Source: Spirosoma aerolatum
GTDB lineage: Bacteria > Bacteroidota > Bacteroidia > Cytophagales > Spirosomataceae
Assembly: GCF_002056795.1 (NCBI RefSeq)
Contig: NZ_CP020104.1
Location: 6,581,501-6,645,500 of the forward strand
DNA length: 64,000 nucleotides
Direction of reading: 5' to 3'
The stretch's first letter is position 1; each line of letters begins with the position of its first letter. The notes below the pieces were generated by a model. It worked only from the letters and a program-made list of their open reading frames with translations, was not told where the DNA came from and made no database searches. Shown piece by piece: positions 8,436-17,201 of this stretch. A program made the position numbers and the translations under genes.

Positions 8436-9836
8436 CTACGGCTGAGCGGCTGCCCAGGAAATAATAGCCGGGTACAGATCGGCAACGGTTTGACCCGGTT
8501 TTCTTGTTCGATAGAGCCGCAGCAATTCCTCATTAAATTCTTTAAAACGCTGGAAGCCCCGGTTTACAACCATTCCTTTTTCGACACCCGCATTGAGCGT
8601 ATCGAAACTTTTAGCATCGAACAGATCAGCATATAAAAGCGATACGAGGGCATAATTCATATACTCTTCAAAGCATGAAAGTGTATTGTTGTAACCCGCC
8701 GATGGCTTGTCTTTCGTAATCCATTTCGATAGATCTTTAAAAGCGGCTCCGATTTGGGGCGTGTATTTTTCGGCCTCTGGATTTAGGTAGCTGTGATTCA
8801 GCTCGGTAAATATGATTTTCATTCGTTGTCCTTTCGTAATGGCTGGTGGCTGACTTTTCTGGGTAGCACTTACAAAGGGAAAATCGACATGGGCCTGCGC
8901 TTCGGTAAAGCCGTTGTCGCTGAAATTGTTAGCCGATTGATTCCAGCCGACCAGCGGAGAGAACAGCACTTTAACGGCCGAATAATGTGTTGTTGGAAAT
9001 TGTTTTTCCAGCCAGGTTTTCATGTAAGCCACATCGACGTTCTGGCGAAAATCGGCAATCAGGCTGTTGTAATAGGGCTGATTTTTTTGGTAGAATACCC
9101 TGAATTTCGATTCTTTGGCAAATTGCGCCAGTAATGGAATATAGGGCGACAACGTATTTTGCTCACCCCAGCTGACCCGATCATAGATCCCACCGTTCAC
9201 AATCTTATCGCCCTGAAACTGAAAGGCGTAGCTGTCCATTTTCAGATTATGGTAATAATCGCCCGAAGCCCGTAACAGGGAGTCGATCACCTGCACCGCC
9301 CGGTTGGTTTTGTAGGGCGTAAACTGTGTCATCACGGCCGAATAGTAATCTGTCCCCTTATAGATAGCCTCAGTTTTGCCGTATTCGGTCAGGGCAAACA
9401 CTACATTGATCAGTTCATAGACTTCGGGGACATCAATAATCGTTTTGCCCTGATTGGCCTTTTTATAGGCGTCCGTAAAAACAGCCGCTTTTACAAACGG
9501 GTGACTGGAAAAATGACACTGAATCGTATCACCTTTTGCCTGTCGAATGATCTGGAAATTGGTTTGAACTCCATGACGCAGCAGCAACACAACTGAATCC
9601 TGCTCCGAAACGAGGGTCAAGGGCGTGCTTTCGGTTTCAGTTCCAAAATCATACGAAAACTCTTTAGGGAGATCATTAATTCCATTGAAATTACCTCGTT
9701 CCTTATCCATGTACATAAACATGGAATTGCGTTGCGTTCGTATGGTTGGCTCCTGGCTGGATTGACCCACAGCCGTAATTACTGCAAATAGTGTAAGCAG
9801 AAAAGGATTAACAAGCTTGCCGACGAATAATTTCAT
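8436..9836 (-). CDS. Exported protein of unknown function (possibly DUF4932-like)
   Basis: The open frame extends to 9902, but the ATG at 9836 is preferred because it starts a clean signal peptide (MKLFVGKLVNPFLLTLF...TAVGQ); this gives 466 residues. The protein looks periplasmic. A segment near the middle-to-C-terminal part reads FTELNHSYLNP, resembling an HExxH-plus-NP pattern of a metallopeptidase-like family, with the first His replaced by Thr. I tentatively relate it to DUF4932; confidence in that name is low. It lies convergent to the dehydrogenase with no bases between the two stop codons, and upstream lies a nested palindromic repeat. Confidence 0.7.
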   Translation of the reverse strand: MKLFVGKLVNPFLLTLFAVITAVGQSSQEPTIRTQRNSMFMYMDKERGNFNGINDLPKEFSYDFGTETESTPLTLVSEQDSVVLLLRHGVQTNFQIIRQAKGDTIQCHFSSHPFVKAAVFTDAYKKANQGKTIIDVPEVYELINVVFALTEYGKTEAIYKGTDYYSAVMTQFTPYKTNRAVQVIDSLLRASGDYYHNLKMDSYAFQFQGDKIVNGGIYDRVSWGEQNTLSPYIPLLAQFAKESKFRVFYQKNQPYYNSLIADFRQNVDVAYMKTWLEKQFPTTHYSAVKVLFSPLVGWNQSANNFSDNGFTEAQAHVDFPFVSATQKSQPPAITKGQRMKIIFTELNHSYLNPEAEKYTPQIGAAFKDLSKWITKDKPSAGYNNTLSCFEEYMNYALVSLLYADLFDAKSFDTLNAGVEKGMVVNRGFQRFKEFNEELLRLYRTRKPGQTVADLYPAIISWAAAQP

Positions 9837-9940
9837 AGCGTTGCGTTTGACCGTCAACCCAGGTATGGTTGACCTGAATACTGGATTTCCTGATTGATGC
9901 AATATAGAAAACCATACTCATTCCATAGCATCATCCAGTT

Positions 9941-10000
9941 GTACCGCGGGTGGAAACCCGCGATTTTCAACCAAAGAGGGCGGGTTTCCACCCGCAGTAC
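9941..10000. repeat. Nested palindromic repeat, copy 2
   Basis: The left arm (9941-9962) starts GTACCGCGGGTGGAAACCCG and the right arm (9980-10000) ends TTTCCACCCGCAGTAC; they are nearly perfect reverse complements with a 17-nt loop. Each arm is itself a small hairpin, GCGGGT-GGAA-ACCCGC. It lies between two minus-strand genes and ends 8 bp before the stop codon of the upstream lipoprotein gene. Confidence 0.85.
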
Positions 10001-10008
10001 AAAACCGA

Positions 10009-10407
10009 TTAATCAACCGCTTCATATTGACTGACGACGTAGCCATCCGATAATTCAAGCGACTGCTCACTTAGCAGCGTAATCGTGGCTTTTTTTAGGG
10101 TACCACAAAGAGCATTATAGCATAATACCCAGCCGGTATAATTAATTTCGGTTCCTTCGCGGTTGAATCCTGTCGGGGCACAGCAATTCCCCTGGAGTAG
10201 CTTTTCTTTTTGCCTATACACGATCGTGTTATCAGCGCGATATTCCAGATCATAGTTAGTATCGCGCACTGTCCAGTTTGTATCCTGTACCGGGCGAGAA
10301 CGAATGAGATGCCAGCGTCGATACAAAGCATCCAACGGACCGACAGCCTGATCACGATCACAAGCAACACTGGCAATCAACAGGAGGGTTACAAGTTGAC
10401 CTTTCAT
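10009..10407 (-). CDS. Small lipoprotein, paralogue A
   Basis: A 132-residue protein with a short hydrophobic start and a lipobox ending in Cys (LLLIASVAC), so probably membrane-anchored. The mature part reads as a small beta-rich domain: PLDALYRRWHLI, then FNREGTEINY and two Cys pairs (CC and a C...C later). It resembles its neighbour at 10428 in the order of elements (D-x-LYxxW, a YRxDNTIVY-like strand, CCxPxxFxRxGT), so the two are tandem paralogues. The pattern recalls small lipocalin-like lipoproteins of Bacteroidota, but I cannot assign a family or function. Confidence 0.75.
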   Translation of the reverse strand: MKGQLVTLLLIASVACDRDQAVGPLDALYRRWHLIRSRPVQDTNWTVRDTNYDLEYRADNTIVYRQKEKLLQGNCCAPTGFNREGTEINYTGWVLCYNALCGTLKKATITLLSEQSLELSDGYVVSQYEAVD

Positions 10408-10427
10408 AGGATAGCTGAACGAACTAT

Positions 10428-10865
10428 TTATGGATAAGGAACATACGTTACCAAAGCTCTATCCTGCTGAATACCTAACTCATTCGGATTGAGCGTAACA
10501 ATCTGCCACGAAGGGCCGTACTGAACACAACTGGCCTGAGCACATATTCCATTTGGCGTTCGCTCGGGCATGGGTATGGACGCTACATTCAGTAAATCTA
10601 AAGTTGTTCCTTTACGTTTAAATCGGGCGGGTGAACAACACGGATCATATTTCCCGTCTTCGCCGTAGAGAATTGTTCCGTTTGCCCTGAACTCAACAAG
10701 TGCCCAGGAAGTGGTAGGCACTTCTTCTGGTTTGCCTGTCGAGTATTGGATCGTTACGATCCGCCATTTCTGGTATAATGAATCAGTGGGTGCTACGTCA
10801 TCTTCCCGCCGACAACCGAGTGCCAGTATAAATAATACAATCACATTCAGTACATATGATTTCAT
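10428..10865 (-). CDS. Small lipoprotein, paralogue B
   Basis: A 145-residue protein with a signal sequence and lipobox (FILALGC). It shares with the downstream gene the layout DSLYQKWRIV, FRANGTILYGEDG, CCSPARFKRKGT and a later Cys pair (GICAQASC), indicating tandem duplication. The gap between the two genes is only 20 bp, so they are probably co-transcribed. Cell location is inferred as periplasmic face of a membrane. Function unknown. Confidence 0.78.
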   Translation of the reverse strand: MKSYVLNVIVLFILALGCRREDDVAPTDSLYQKWRIVTIQYSTGKPEEVPTTSWALVEFRANGTILYGEDGKYDPCCSPARFKRKGTTLDLLNVASIPMPERTPNGICAQASCVQYGPSWQIVTLNPNELGIQQDRALVTYVPYP

Positions 10866-10939
10866 AACCTCTGCTTTAGTTACGCTTTACAAACTTGATT
10901 TTAAGTCATGAAACATGTACAAGGCGCGTTCCAGAAGAG

Positions 10940-11308
10940 CTAAAGACTGCGTTTATAGAGAACATACGGCTCTGGCGACCATAAACGACTCATTATTTCC
11001 TCTCGGTCAGCAGATGGCAGTTGACTCAGATCTACTGAACTCCCATCGCAACGGTAGATATGGCATCCCATACACGACCAATGATAAGCGTACAGATCGA
11101 TATACGTTTCGCCTTTGTACGTAGCTGCCCGAACGATATCAGCCTTAAATTGACTAATAAGGCTGCGCAGCCAGGGCAGATTTTGTGCAGGATTCAGTGC
11201 TCCACAGGCGATCGTAGTGGTATAGGGGCCAACACCGATGGCATCATTCTTCCGGCAGGACATCGTAACCAGATTAACCAGCATCAATCCGATAAAGAGT
11301 CGTTTCAT
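10940..11308 (-). CDS. Small Cys-containing lipoprotein
   Basis: A 122-residue protein with signal peptide and lipobox (LVNLVTMSC). The mature part is not clearly similar to the two lipoproteins downstream, except for small size and Cys content; it contains CMGCHIYRCDG, a C-x2-C-x4-C cluster that could bind a metal or form disulfides. It begins a same-strand run of three small lipoprotein genes and is divergent from the Gfo/Idh/MocA gene. Function unknown. Confidence 0.7.
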   Translation of the reverse strand: MKRLFIGLMLVNLVTMSCRKNDAIGVGPYTTTIACGALNPAQNLPWLRSLISQFKADIVRAATYKGETYIDLYAYHWSCMGCHIYRCDGSSVDLSQLPSADREEIMSRLWSPEPYVLYKRSL

Positions 11309-11341
11309 AGGCTATTGGTAGTCATCATGAGTAGAAGACCC

Positions 11342-11349
11342 TATTTTTG
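11342..11349 (+). promoter_or_regulatory. Putative -7 promoter element for Gfo/Idh/MocA gene
   Basis: TATTTTTG matches TAnnTTTG exactly and lies 33 bp before the ATG. A TTG at 11315-11317 is 24 bp away, longer than the usual spacing, so only the -7 element is well supported. Confidence 0.4.
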
Positions 11350-11381
11350 AGCATTTCGTTGGAATACGGTTCACTATTATT

Positions 11382-12458
11382 ATGCCAAATCCTCTTCGTA
11401 TTGCCATTATTGGCCCTGGTAAAGTAGCGCATCTTCATGCGAAAGCGACTTTGCAAACCCCCGATACCCAACTCGTAGCCGTTTACGGACGTACCTACCA
11501 AAAAGCCGAAGATTTTGCCAACCAATACGGCATTCGAGCGTACAGCGACATTTACGATATGGTCGACCGGGAGAACGTCGATCTCTGTCTGGTCTGCACC
11601 ACACACCCCTCGCACCGGGAGGTTACGGTAGCCGCGCTGAATGCTGGCTCGCATGTGTTGGTTGAAAAGCCATTGGCCTCTACCCTGGAAGACTGTGACG
11701 CAATGATCGAAGCCGCCAACCAGAACAATCGCTACCTCGGCACCATTAGCCAGCGTCGCTTCTATGCACCTTCTATGCGGATTCGGGAAGCGATCGATAC
11801 AGGAAAGATTGGCAAACCAGTACTAGGAACAATTCAGATGCTTGGCTGGCGGAGCGAAGAATACTACAAAAGCGATGCCTGGCGGGGCACCTGGGCCGAC
11901 GAAGGCGGTGGTGTGCTGGTTAATCAGTCGCCCCACCAGTTAGACCTGCTGCTATGGTATATGGGTGATATTGACGAAGTGTATGGCGTATGGCGTAACC
12001 TGAACCACCCCTATATCGAAGTGGACGATACAGCCCTAGCCATCGTTAAATTCAAAAATGGGGGCCTGGGCAACATCATCGTCAGTAACAGCCAGAAACC
12101 GGGCATTTTCGGAAAAGTACACGTGCATGGCGAAAATGGGGCATCAGTGGGTGTTCAGACGGATGGCGGAGCGTTATTTATCGCGGGCATGTCGAGCATT
12201 ACTGATCCACCCGTAAACGACCTCTGGACCGTACCCGGTGAAGAATCTAAACTCGCTGAATTCGTAGCCGAAGACACGGCCTTTTTCAATACCATCGATG
12301 CCACGGTCTATTATTTTGGTATTCAGATCGCCGAATTCCGGGATGCCATCCGGGCGGGTCGCCCACCAATGGTGACGGGTGAAGATGGTCGTAAAGTGGT
12401 GGCTCTGTTCCAGGCCATTTACGAATCGACCCGAACTGGGCTTCCGGTGAAATTTTAG
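11382..12458 (+). CDS. Gfo/Idh/MocA family NAD(P)-dependent oxidoreductase
   Basis: A 358-residue cytosolic protein (no signal peptide). The N-terminal Rossmann domain starts IAIIGPGKVAHLHA (the GxGxxA-type loop) and includes the family signature VEKPLA near residue 96; the C-terminal half is the alpha/beta substrate domain with NQSPHQLDLLLWYMG containing the usual catalytic-region His. The family oxidises or epimerises sugars, inositols and related compounds. It has its own likely promoter and converges on the SusD/SusC genes, so a role in sugar catabolism linked to them is possible but not shown. Confidence 0.9.
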   Translation: MPNPLRIAIIGPGKVAHLHAKATLQTPDTQLVAVYGRTYQKAEDFANQYGIRAYSDIYDMVDRENVDLCLVCTTHPSHREVTVAALNAGSHVLVEKPLASTLEDCDAMIEAANQNNRYLGTISQRRFYAPSMRIREAIDTGKIGKPVLGTIQMLGWRSEEYYKSDAWRGTWADEGGGVLVNQSPHQLDLLLWYMGDIDEVYGVWRNLNHPYIEVDDTALAIVKFKNGGLGNIIVSNSQKPGIFGKVHVHGENGASVGVQTDGGALFIAGMSSITDPPVNDLWTVPGEESKLAEFVAEDTAFFNTIDATVYYFGIQIAEFRDAIRAGRPPMVTGEDGRKVVALFQAIYESTRTGLPVKF

Positions 12459-12464
12459 GAAAAG

Positions 12465-12539
12465 AGAAGGGTATAATGAAAAAGGAGAGAAAGGACTACC
12501 CTGAGGGCATCCTTCTCTCCTTTTTCATTATACCCTTCT
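12465..12539. terminator. Long convergent hairpin between Gfo gene and susD
   Basis: AGAAGGGTATAATGAAAAAG... (12465-12495) pairs with 12510-12539 over about 30 bp with a single extra base and a 14-nt loop. Runs of A and T within the stem give a U-tract in either direction. It sits between two convergent genes and probably ends transcription on both strands. Confidence 0.7.
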
Positions 12540-12545
12540 GTCTTT

Positions 12546-13846
12546 TTAGTTCGCTGGATCGGCGGGTGTACTGGTGTTGTTATTACGCTCCGTCAGCGGA
12601 TAGGGGAAAAAGTTTCGGTTCCGTTCAGCCCCGGTAGCACCCGGCCCAGGCCGGTTGAATCGGCGGCTATCTTCTAACCGGAATCCCTGATAGGCCAACT
12701 CAATCTGCCGATTCCGGTAAATTTCAGTCAGGATCGCATCGGCGGTTTGCGCACCCGAATAAGCAGGCAGAGATGCTCCCAATCCAAACGCATCTGTCGT
12801 TTTGGTTAGCACTTTATTCAGCGACGCAACAGCATTGGTCAAATCACCTTTGCGAGCGTAGGCTTCGGCCTGAATCAGCAGGATTTCACCGGGTAGGTAA
12901 ACGGGTACAGCTGCGTTGTTGGCCGTGTAGAAAGCTGTAGCAATCACGGGTGCCACAGCCGTGTTGGTACTCGGCTTTGTCAAAAAAGCAATCCGTTTAT
13001 CAGCTGGATCTGGAGCTAACGCGCCTGTCAAACCTAGACTAGCATTCGTCGGTTGAAACACGTTCAGATTGCCGAAGGTGTACTCAAACAGCGGGTTTCG
13101 CGTTATGTCATCGAAATTATAGACCGATTTTTTCGTCAAATCGACCTTCGCAGCCGCAGCCAGAGCTTTATCATAGTCGCCAGAGAAAAGTGCATAGCGC
13201 GCAATGAGCGCCTGAACCGTGTTCGATATATCGATACCGGGCACAATCTTGCTGCTAAAATCAGCCGAAACAGGCGCTGAAGCTAGCTGTGTGGCGGCCG
13301 TTTCGAGCGTAGTAATGGCTTCTTTAAACACCTGGGCTCGCGGAACAAAAGGCACGTTCGTTCCCGTTGTAACGGGCGACTGCTCAAAAAATAGGCCTAA
13401 CGTTCCCAGCGACAATGCCCGGAAGATAGACGCATAACCGATGACTCCGCTCTTGGTACCAGCATCGTTTACAACGCCTGTATTCGCCAGAATCAGTTCA
13501 GCATTGGCGCGAACCAGATGACTTTGGGTCCATAGGTTACGGACAACGCCGTTGATGTTCGACACGTTTCCGCCCCCAACGGCGAGGTTCGCTTCATCGA
13601 GGTTACCCACGTTCAGAACAAAATCTTCGCGGGTCGTGAGTCCGGCACCAGCTGTGCTGGCGTAAAGCACACTTAATGCGCCCCCGTTGTATACCGATAT
13701 TGCAGACCATTGCTCAGTGTAATCAGACCGTCGGACGAACTAACTGCCTGCGACTGGCTGATGGTGCTGGGATTTAAAAACGTCTGATTACAGGAAAACT
13801 GTAGCAACAGTCCTGTCAGACAAATGGGTATGAGAATCTTTTTCAT
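12546..13846 (-). pseudogene. SusD-like outer-membrane lipoprotein, frameshifted near the N-terminus
   Basis: The ATG at 13846 starts a normal SusD beginning (MKKILIPICLTGLLL, lipobox LQFSC) that reads SDGLITLSNGLQYRYTTGA and then hits TAA at about 13676. The downstream frame (from about 13682 to 12546) continues with GALSVLYAS and the rest of a SusD protein, including the C-terminal NRQIELAYQGFRLEDSRRF region typical of RagB/SusD. One extra base in the C5 run at 13681-13685 would restore a 433-residue protein. SusD lids bind the ligand on the cell surface and sit on the SusC barrel. The gene starts 1 bp after the susC stop, as expected of a pair. Either the gene is inactivated, or one homopolymer base was missed in sequencing. 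Confidence 0.85.
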
Positions 13847-13847
13847 G

Positions 13848-16800
13848 TTAGAATGTGGCTGACAGTTTAAGTTGGTAGGTGCGTGGAATGGGGACGTTCC
13901 CGAAGTCGATTCCGCGCAACAGGTCGTTGTTTCCCCCGGCGTTTGTTTCAGGATCGAAACCTGTGTACTTATCCCATGAATAGAGGTTGCGGCCCACCAG
14001 ACCGATGTTCAGTCGGCTAAGACCTTTTACCAGCGTTGGTAGCGTATAGCTCAGGGCTACCTCACGAAGCTTAACATAAGACCCTGGATCAACCCGGAAC
14101 TCCTGCGTATTGTAAATACCGAAAATATAGCCACGTTTTAGGGTTCCGCGCAGCTCCTGCTCAGCATAATCGCCCAGGCCAACTCCCTGCCGTGTACGTT
14201 TGTCAGCATTAAACACATCGACGCCCTGAACAGCATCCAGCAGCACATGCAAGCTCAACTTCTTGTAGGAAAAATTTGTGTTGAACGAGCCAGTCCATTT
14301 AGGATTTGGGTTACCAATGATAATGTTAGCCGTTGGTTTGGTTGGATCAATTGCTCCGTCGCTACCACGGGTAGCTGGAACATAATTGATGGCCCCGTTA
14401 TCCTGCGAAGCTGCCCGCTCCGACTGAGGGAAACCCGATGGCGACAGAAATAGCGATCCATCTGGATTACGGGCATACGCAGTACCGTAGAAAACGCCAA
14501 CCGGCTGACCGACCATCAGATAAACCGGCGTACCCGAAGCCGAGGAGGCATCGGGGCTAATGATTGGCAGTCCACCCAAGTCAAGCACTTTGTTTCGGTT
14601 GTGGTTGTAGATGACCGTAAAATCCCAGGTAAAATCTTTGGTTTTAATCGGTGTAGCATCCAGCACAATTTCAAACCCTTTGTTTTCCATCGACCCTACG
14701 TTATTCACGATGCTCGTTCCGCCTGTGGTTGGCGCCAGTGTCCGGTTAACAACCAGATTGCTGATTTTCTGATGGTAAGCCGTAACCCCCAAGCCAATCC
14801 GACCATTCAGGAATGCCAGATCGATACCGCCTTCGAGTTCACCCATACGCTCGGGCTGTACATCGGGGTTAGCCAATTGCGTACCTGGAACGACCGTGTT
14901 TTTACCAAGGTAACTTACCGGACTAAACTGATAGAAACGAGCATACGAGCCAATACCCGACAGGTTACCCGCTTCGCCATAACTAGCCCGTAATTTCAGG
15001 CTATTGAAGGCATTACTGAACGACAGATTCTTCCAGAAATCCAGATCCGATAGAATGAACGAGCCACTGACTTTGGGATAATATTGGTTCGTTTGGGTTG
15101 GCGAGAATTTTGAGGACTGATCGCGTCGAACGGCACCCGTAATAAAGGCCAGGTTACGATACCCAAATGTTGCCTGGGCAAACATCCCACTCAGGCTGTA
15201 CCGATCCAGATCATACTTAACTGAATAGGAGGCACTGGCTCCGCTGACCGTTTCAATAAATGGCGACAGGTTCTGCCCGCTATTGATCGAGTAATCGGCC
15301 TGAAAATACTGATAGCTATACCCGATTGCCGCGTTGATTTTAAAATCCTCACTGAACTGGCGCTCATACTGCGCATTCAGGTCATTATTGAACTGGACAA
15401 CCTGATTGGTAGCCGTAGCCGCAAACCCATTCGGGTAACGGGCCGCTGGCAAGCCTGCAACCGCCTGATAAGGATACGGACGGATGTAGTTTTTACCGAA
15501 CTGTGAATAGGCATCGACCCCTACAATGTAATCGACACTTAAGCCTTTGAGGGGTGTCAGGTTCAGTTGCAGACTGTTGATAGTCCGGCTGACCGACTGC
15601 GAAAACTTCATGTCCTCAATCGTCGACAGGGGGTTCACACGGGTTGGCTCAACAGCTTGTAGGTTACCGGCCGCATCCCGCTGGGTAATGTCGTAGATGT
15701 TGTTCGTGATATTGACCGAGTTGATCGGGCTGTAAAACACGTTGCCGTTGGCTTTCTCGTTCGACAGGCTATTGATGTAGCTCAAGCCCACTGATACTTT
15801 AGCCCAGTTGGTCAGTCGCTGATCAACGCGGGCGCGAAGGTTATACCGAGTAAAATCCGTTTGTTTGATAATACCCTGATTTTTCAGATAACCAAACGAG
15901 ACATAGTACTGCGTGTTATCACGCCCACCGGCAACGGAAATAGTATTGTCGGTACCTGTCCCTTTCTGGAAAATCTGATCGAAATAATTATACCGCTGTA
16001 CATCGACCAGATTCGTAGCTAGGGGCGACAGCGTTCCTTCGCGATAGATGTTGGTGGTAGTAGTCCCCGGATTGGCAGCGATCTGAGCAGCAGAAATGAC
16101 ACCAATTGGATAAAGCCGGAGCGCAGCAAACCCAAATTGCTTGCCATACGTATTCACGGGCACACTCTTACGCAATTCGTTGACGTTAAATGAAGTCGTA
16201 AAGGTCACGGTCGGTTTGCCGGTTTGCCCACGCTTGGTCGTGATAATAACAACGCCATTGGCCGCCCGCGAACCATATTGAGCAGCCGCTGCCGCCCCGT
16301 TGATTACGTTGATCGTAGCAATATCGTCGGGGTTAATGTCAGACAGGCGGTTCTGCCCAACGTTGGCATTACCTACGTCATTTGCCAGCGCCAGTTGCGA
16401 AACGTTTGTACTGGCATTGCTCACAATGACTCCATCGACGACGTACAACGGATCGGATGACCCAACCAGCGACTTTATCCCGCGTAGGCGAATGCTGATA
16501 CCACCTGCCGGATCGCCCGAGTTTTGCGTGATCTGCGCACCCGGCATTTTACCCTGCAATGAATTGATCAGATTACCCGACCCCGACTGTTGCAAGTCAG
16601 TTGCCTTAATAGTACTGATCGCATTACCCAGTTCACGCTTGGGCGCTGATAGCGTTGAGCCCGTAACAACAACCTCATCCAGATTGGTAGGAGCGGCCAC
16701 CATTTCCGCATCTAAGGTCAGTTCCGTGGCATTTCCAAGGGTAATGTCCTTACGCAGGGTTTCATACCCGATAATTGTGAACGCAACAGTAATAGGGCCA

Positions 16801-17036
16801 GGTTTAAGGGTTACGGGCAGGGAGTAATTTCCTTCGGCATCGGTGGTTGTTCCAACGGTTGTCCCAACGATCACAACGGTCGCTCCCGGAAGAGGCAGTT
16901 TCTCAGGGTCGGTAACGCGGCCCTTCAGCGTATAGCGCGTGCTTTGTGCCAAAGCTGTCGTACAAAGCAATAAGGTCAGACAGAAGAGCCATAGTGAATG
17001 GGTCGATCTGCTAACCAGTACGTACCTGTTTGTCAT
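13848..17036 (-). CDS. SusC/RagA-type TonB-linked outer-membrane transporter
   Basis: A 1062-residue protein with a signal peptide (LWLFCLTLLLCTTALAQ), a carboxypeptidase-D-like N-terminal domain (about 35-115, GRVTDPEKLPLPGATV), the TonB-box region (LDEVVVTGS), a plug with the RagA hallmark LQGKMPGAQI and SDPLYVVDGVIV, and a 22-strand-type barrel ending in the aromatic-terminated YQLKLSATF. It imports oligosaccharides or peptides across the outer membrane with the SusD lid encoded immediately downstream. The substrate is not indicated: no glycosidase or sulfatase is in the operon. Confidence 0.95.
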   Translation of the reverse strand: MTNRYVLVSRSTHSLWLFCLTLLLCTTALAQSTRYTLKGRVTDPEKLPLPGATVVIVGTTVGTTTDAEGNYSLPVTLKPGPITVAFTIIGYETLRKDITLGNATELTLDAEMVAAPTNLDEVVVTGSTLSAPKRELGNAISTIKATDLQQSGSGNLINSLQGKMPGAQITQNSGDPAGGISIRLRGIKSLVGSSDPLYVVDGVIVSNASTNVSQLALANDVGNANVGQNRLSDINPDDIATINVINGAAAAAQYGSRAANGVVIITTKRGQTGKPTVTFTTSFNVNELRKSVPVNTYGKQFGFAALRLYPIGVISAAQIAANPGTTTTNIYREGTLSPLATNLVDVQRYNYFDQIFQKGTGTDNTISVAGGRDNTQYYVSFGYLKNQGIIKQTDFTRYNLRARVDQRLTNWAKVSVGLSYINSLSNEKANGNVFYSPINSVNITNNIYDITQRDAAGNLQAVEPTRVNPLSTIEDMKFSQSVSRTINSLQLNLTPLKGLSVDYIVGVDAYSQFGKNYIRPYPYQAVAGLPAARYPNGFAATATNQVVQFNNDLNAQYERQFSEDFKINAAIGYSYQYFQADYSINSGQNLSPFIETVSGASASYSVKYDLDRYSLSGMFAQATFGYRNLAFITGAVRRDQSSKFSPTQTNQYYPKVSGSFILSDLDFWKNLSFSNAFNSLKLRASYGEAGNLSGIGSYARFYQFSPVSYLGKNTVVPGTQLANPDVQPERMGELEGGIDLAFLNGRIGLGVTAYHQKISNLVVNRTLAPTTGGTSIVNNVGSMENKGFEIVLDATPIKTKDFTWDFTVIYNHNRNKVLDLGGLPIISPDASSASGTPVYLMVGQPVGVFYGTAYARNPDGSLFLSPSGFPQSERAASQDNGAINYVPATRGSDGAIDPTKPTANIIIGNPNPKWTGSFNTNFSYKKLSLHVLLDAVQGVDVFNADKRTRQGVGLGDYAEQELRGTLKRGYIFGIYNTQEFRVDPGSYVKLREVALSYTLPTLVKGLSRLNIGLVGRNLYSWDKYTGFDPETNAGGNNDLLRGIDFGNVPIPRTYQLKLSATF

Positions 17037-17166
17037 AGGTCTGTAGTTAGTTGGTGAACGATACGAAAAAGAATTGTTAATTAATTGTGAAATATAGCGA
17101 TAAAAGCCTGCCTAAAGACACCCGCAAAGCGTGATTCATTGCACCAAATCGAAAAGCCTTTTTTTG

Positions 17167-17174
17167 TAAATTTG
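17167..17174 (+). promoter_or_regulatory. Putative -7 promoter element for DPP4-like gene
   Basis: TAAATTTG matches TAnnTTTG exactly, 27 bp before the ATG at 17202. A TTG at 17139-17141 is 25 bp upstream, longer than usual. Confidence 0.4.
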
Positions 17175-17201
17175 AATCTTTGATAAGTCATACAATTCTT
17201 C

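Noticed and set aside
7342..10000. CRISPR-like arrays at the repeated GCGGGT sites
   Set aside because: The copies are far apart, palindromic and without regular spacers; no cas genes are present.
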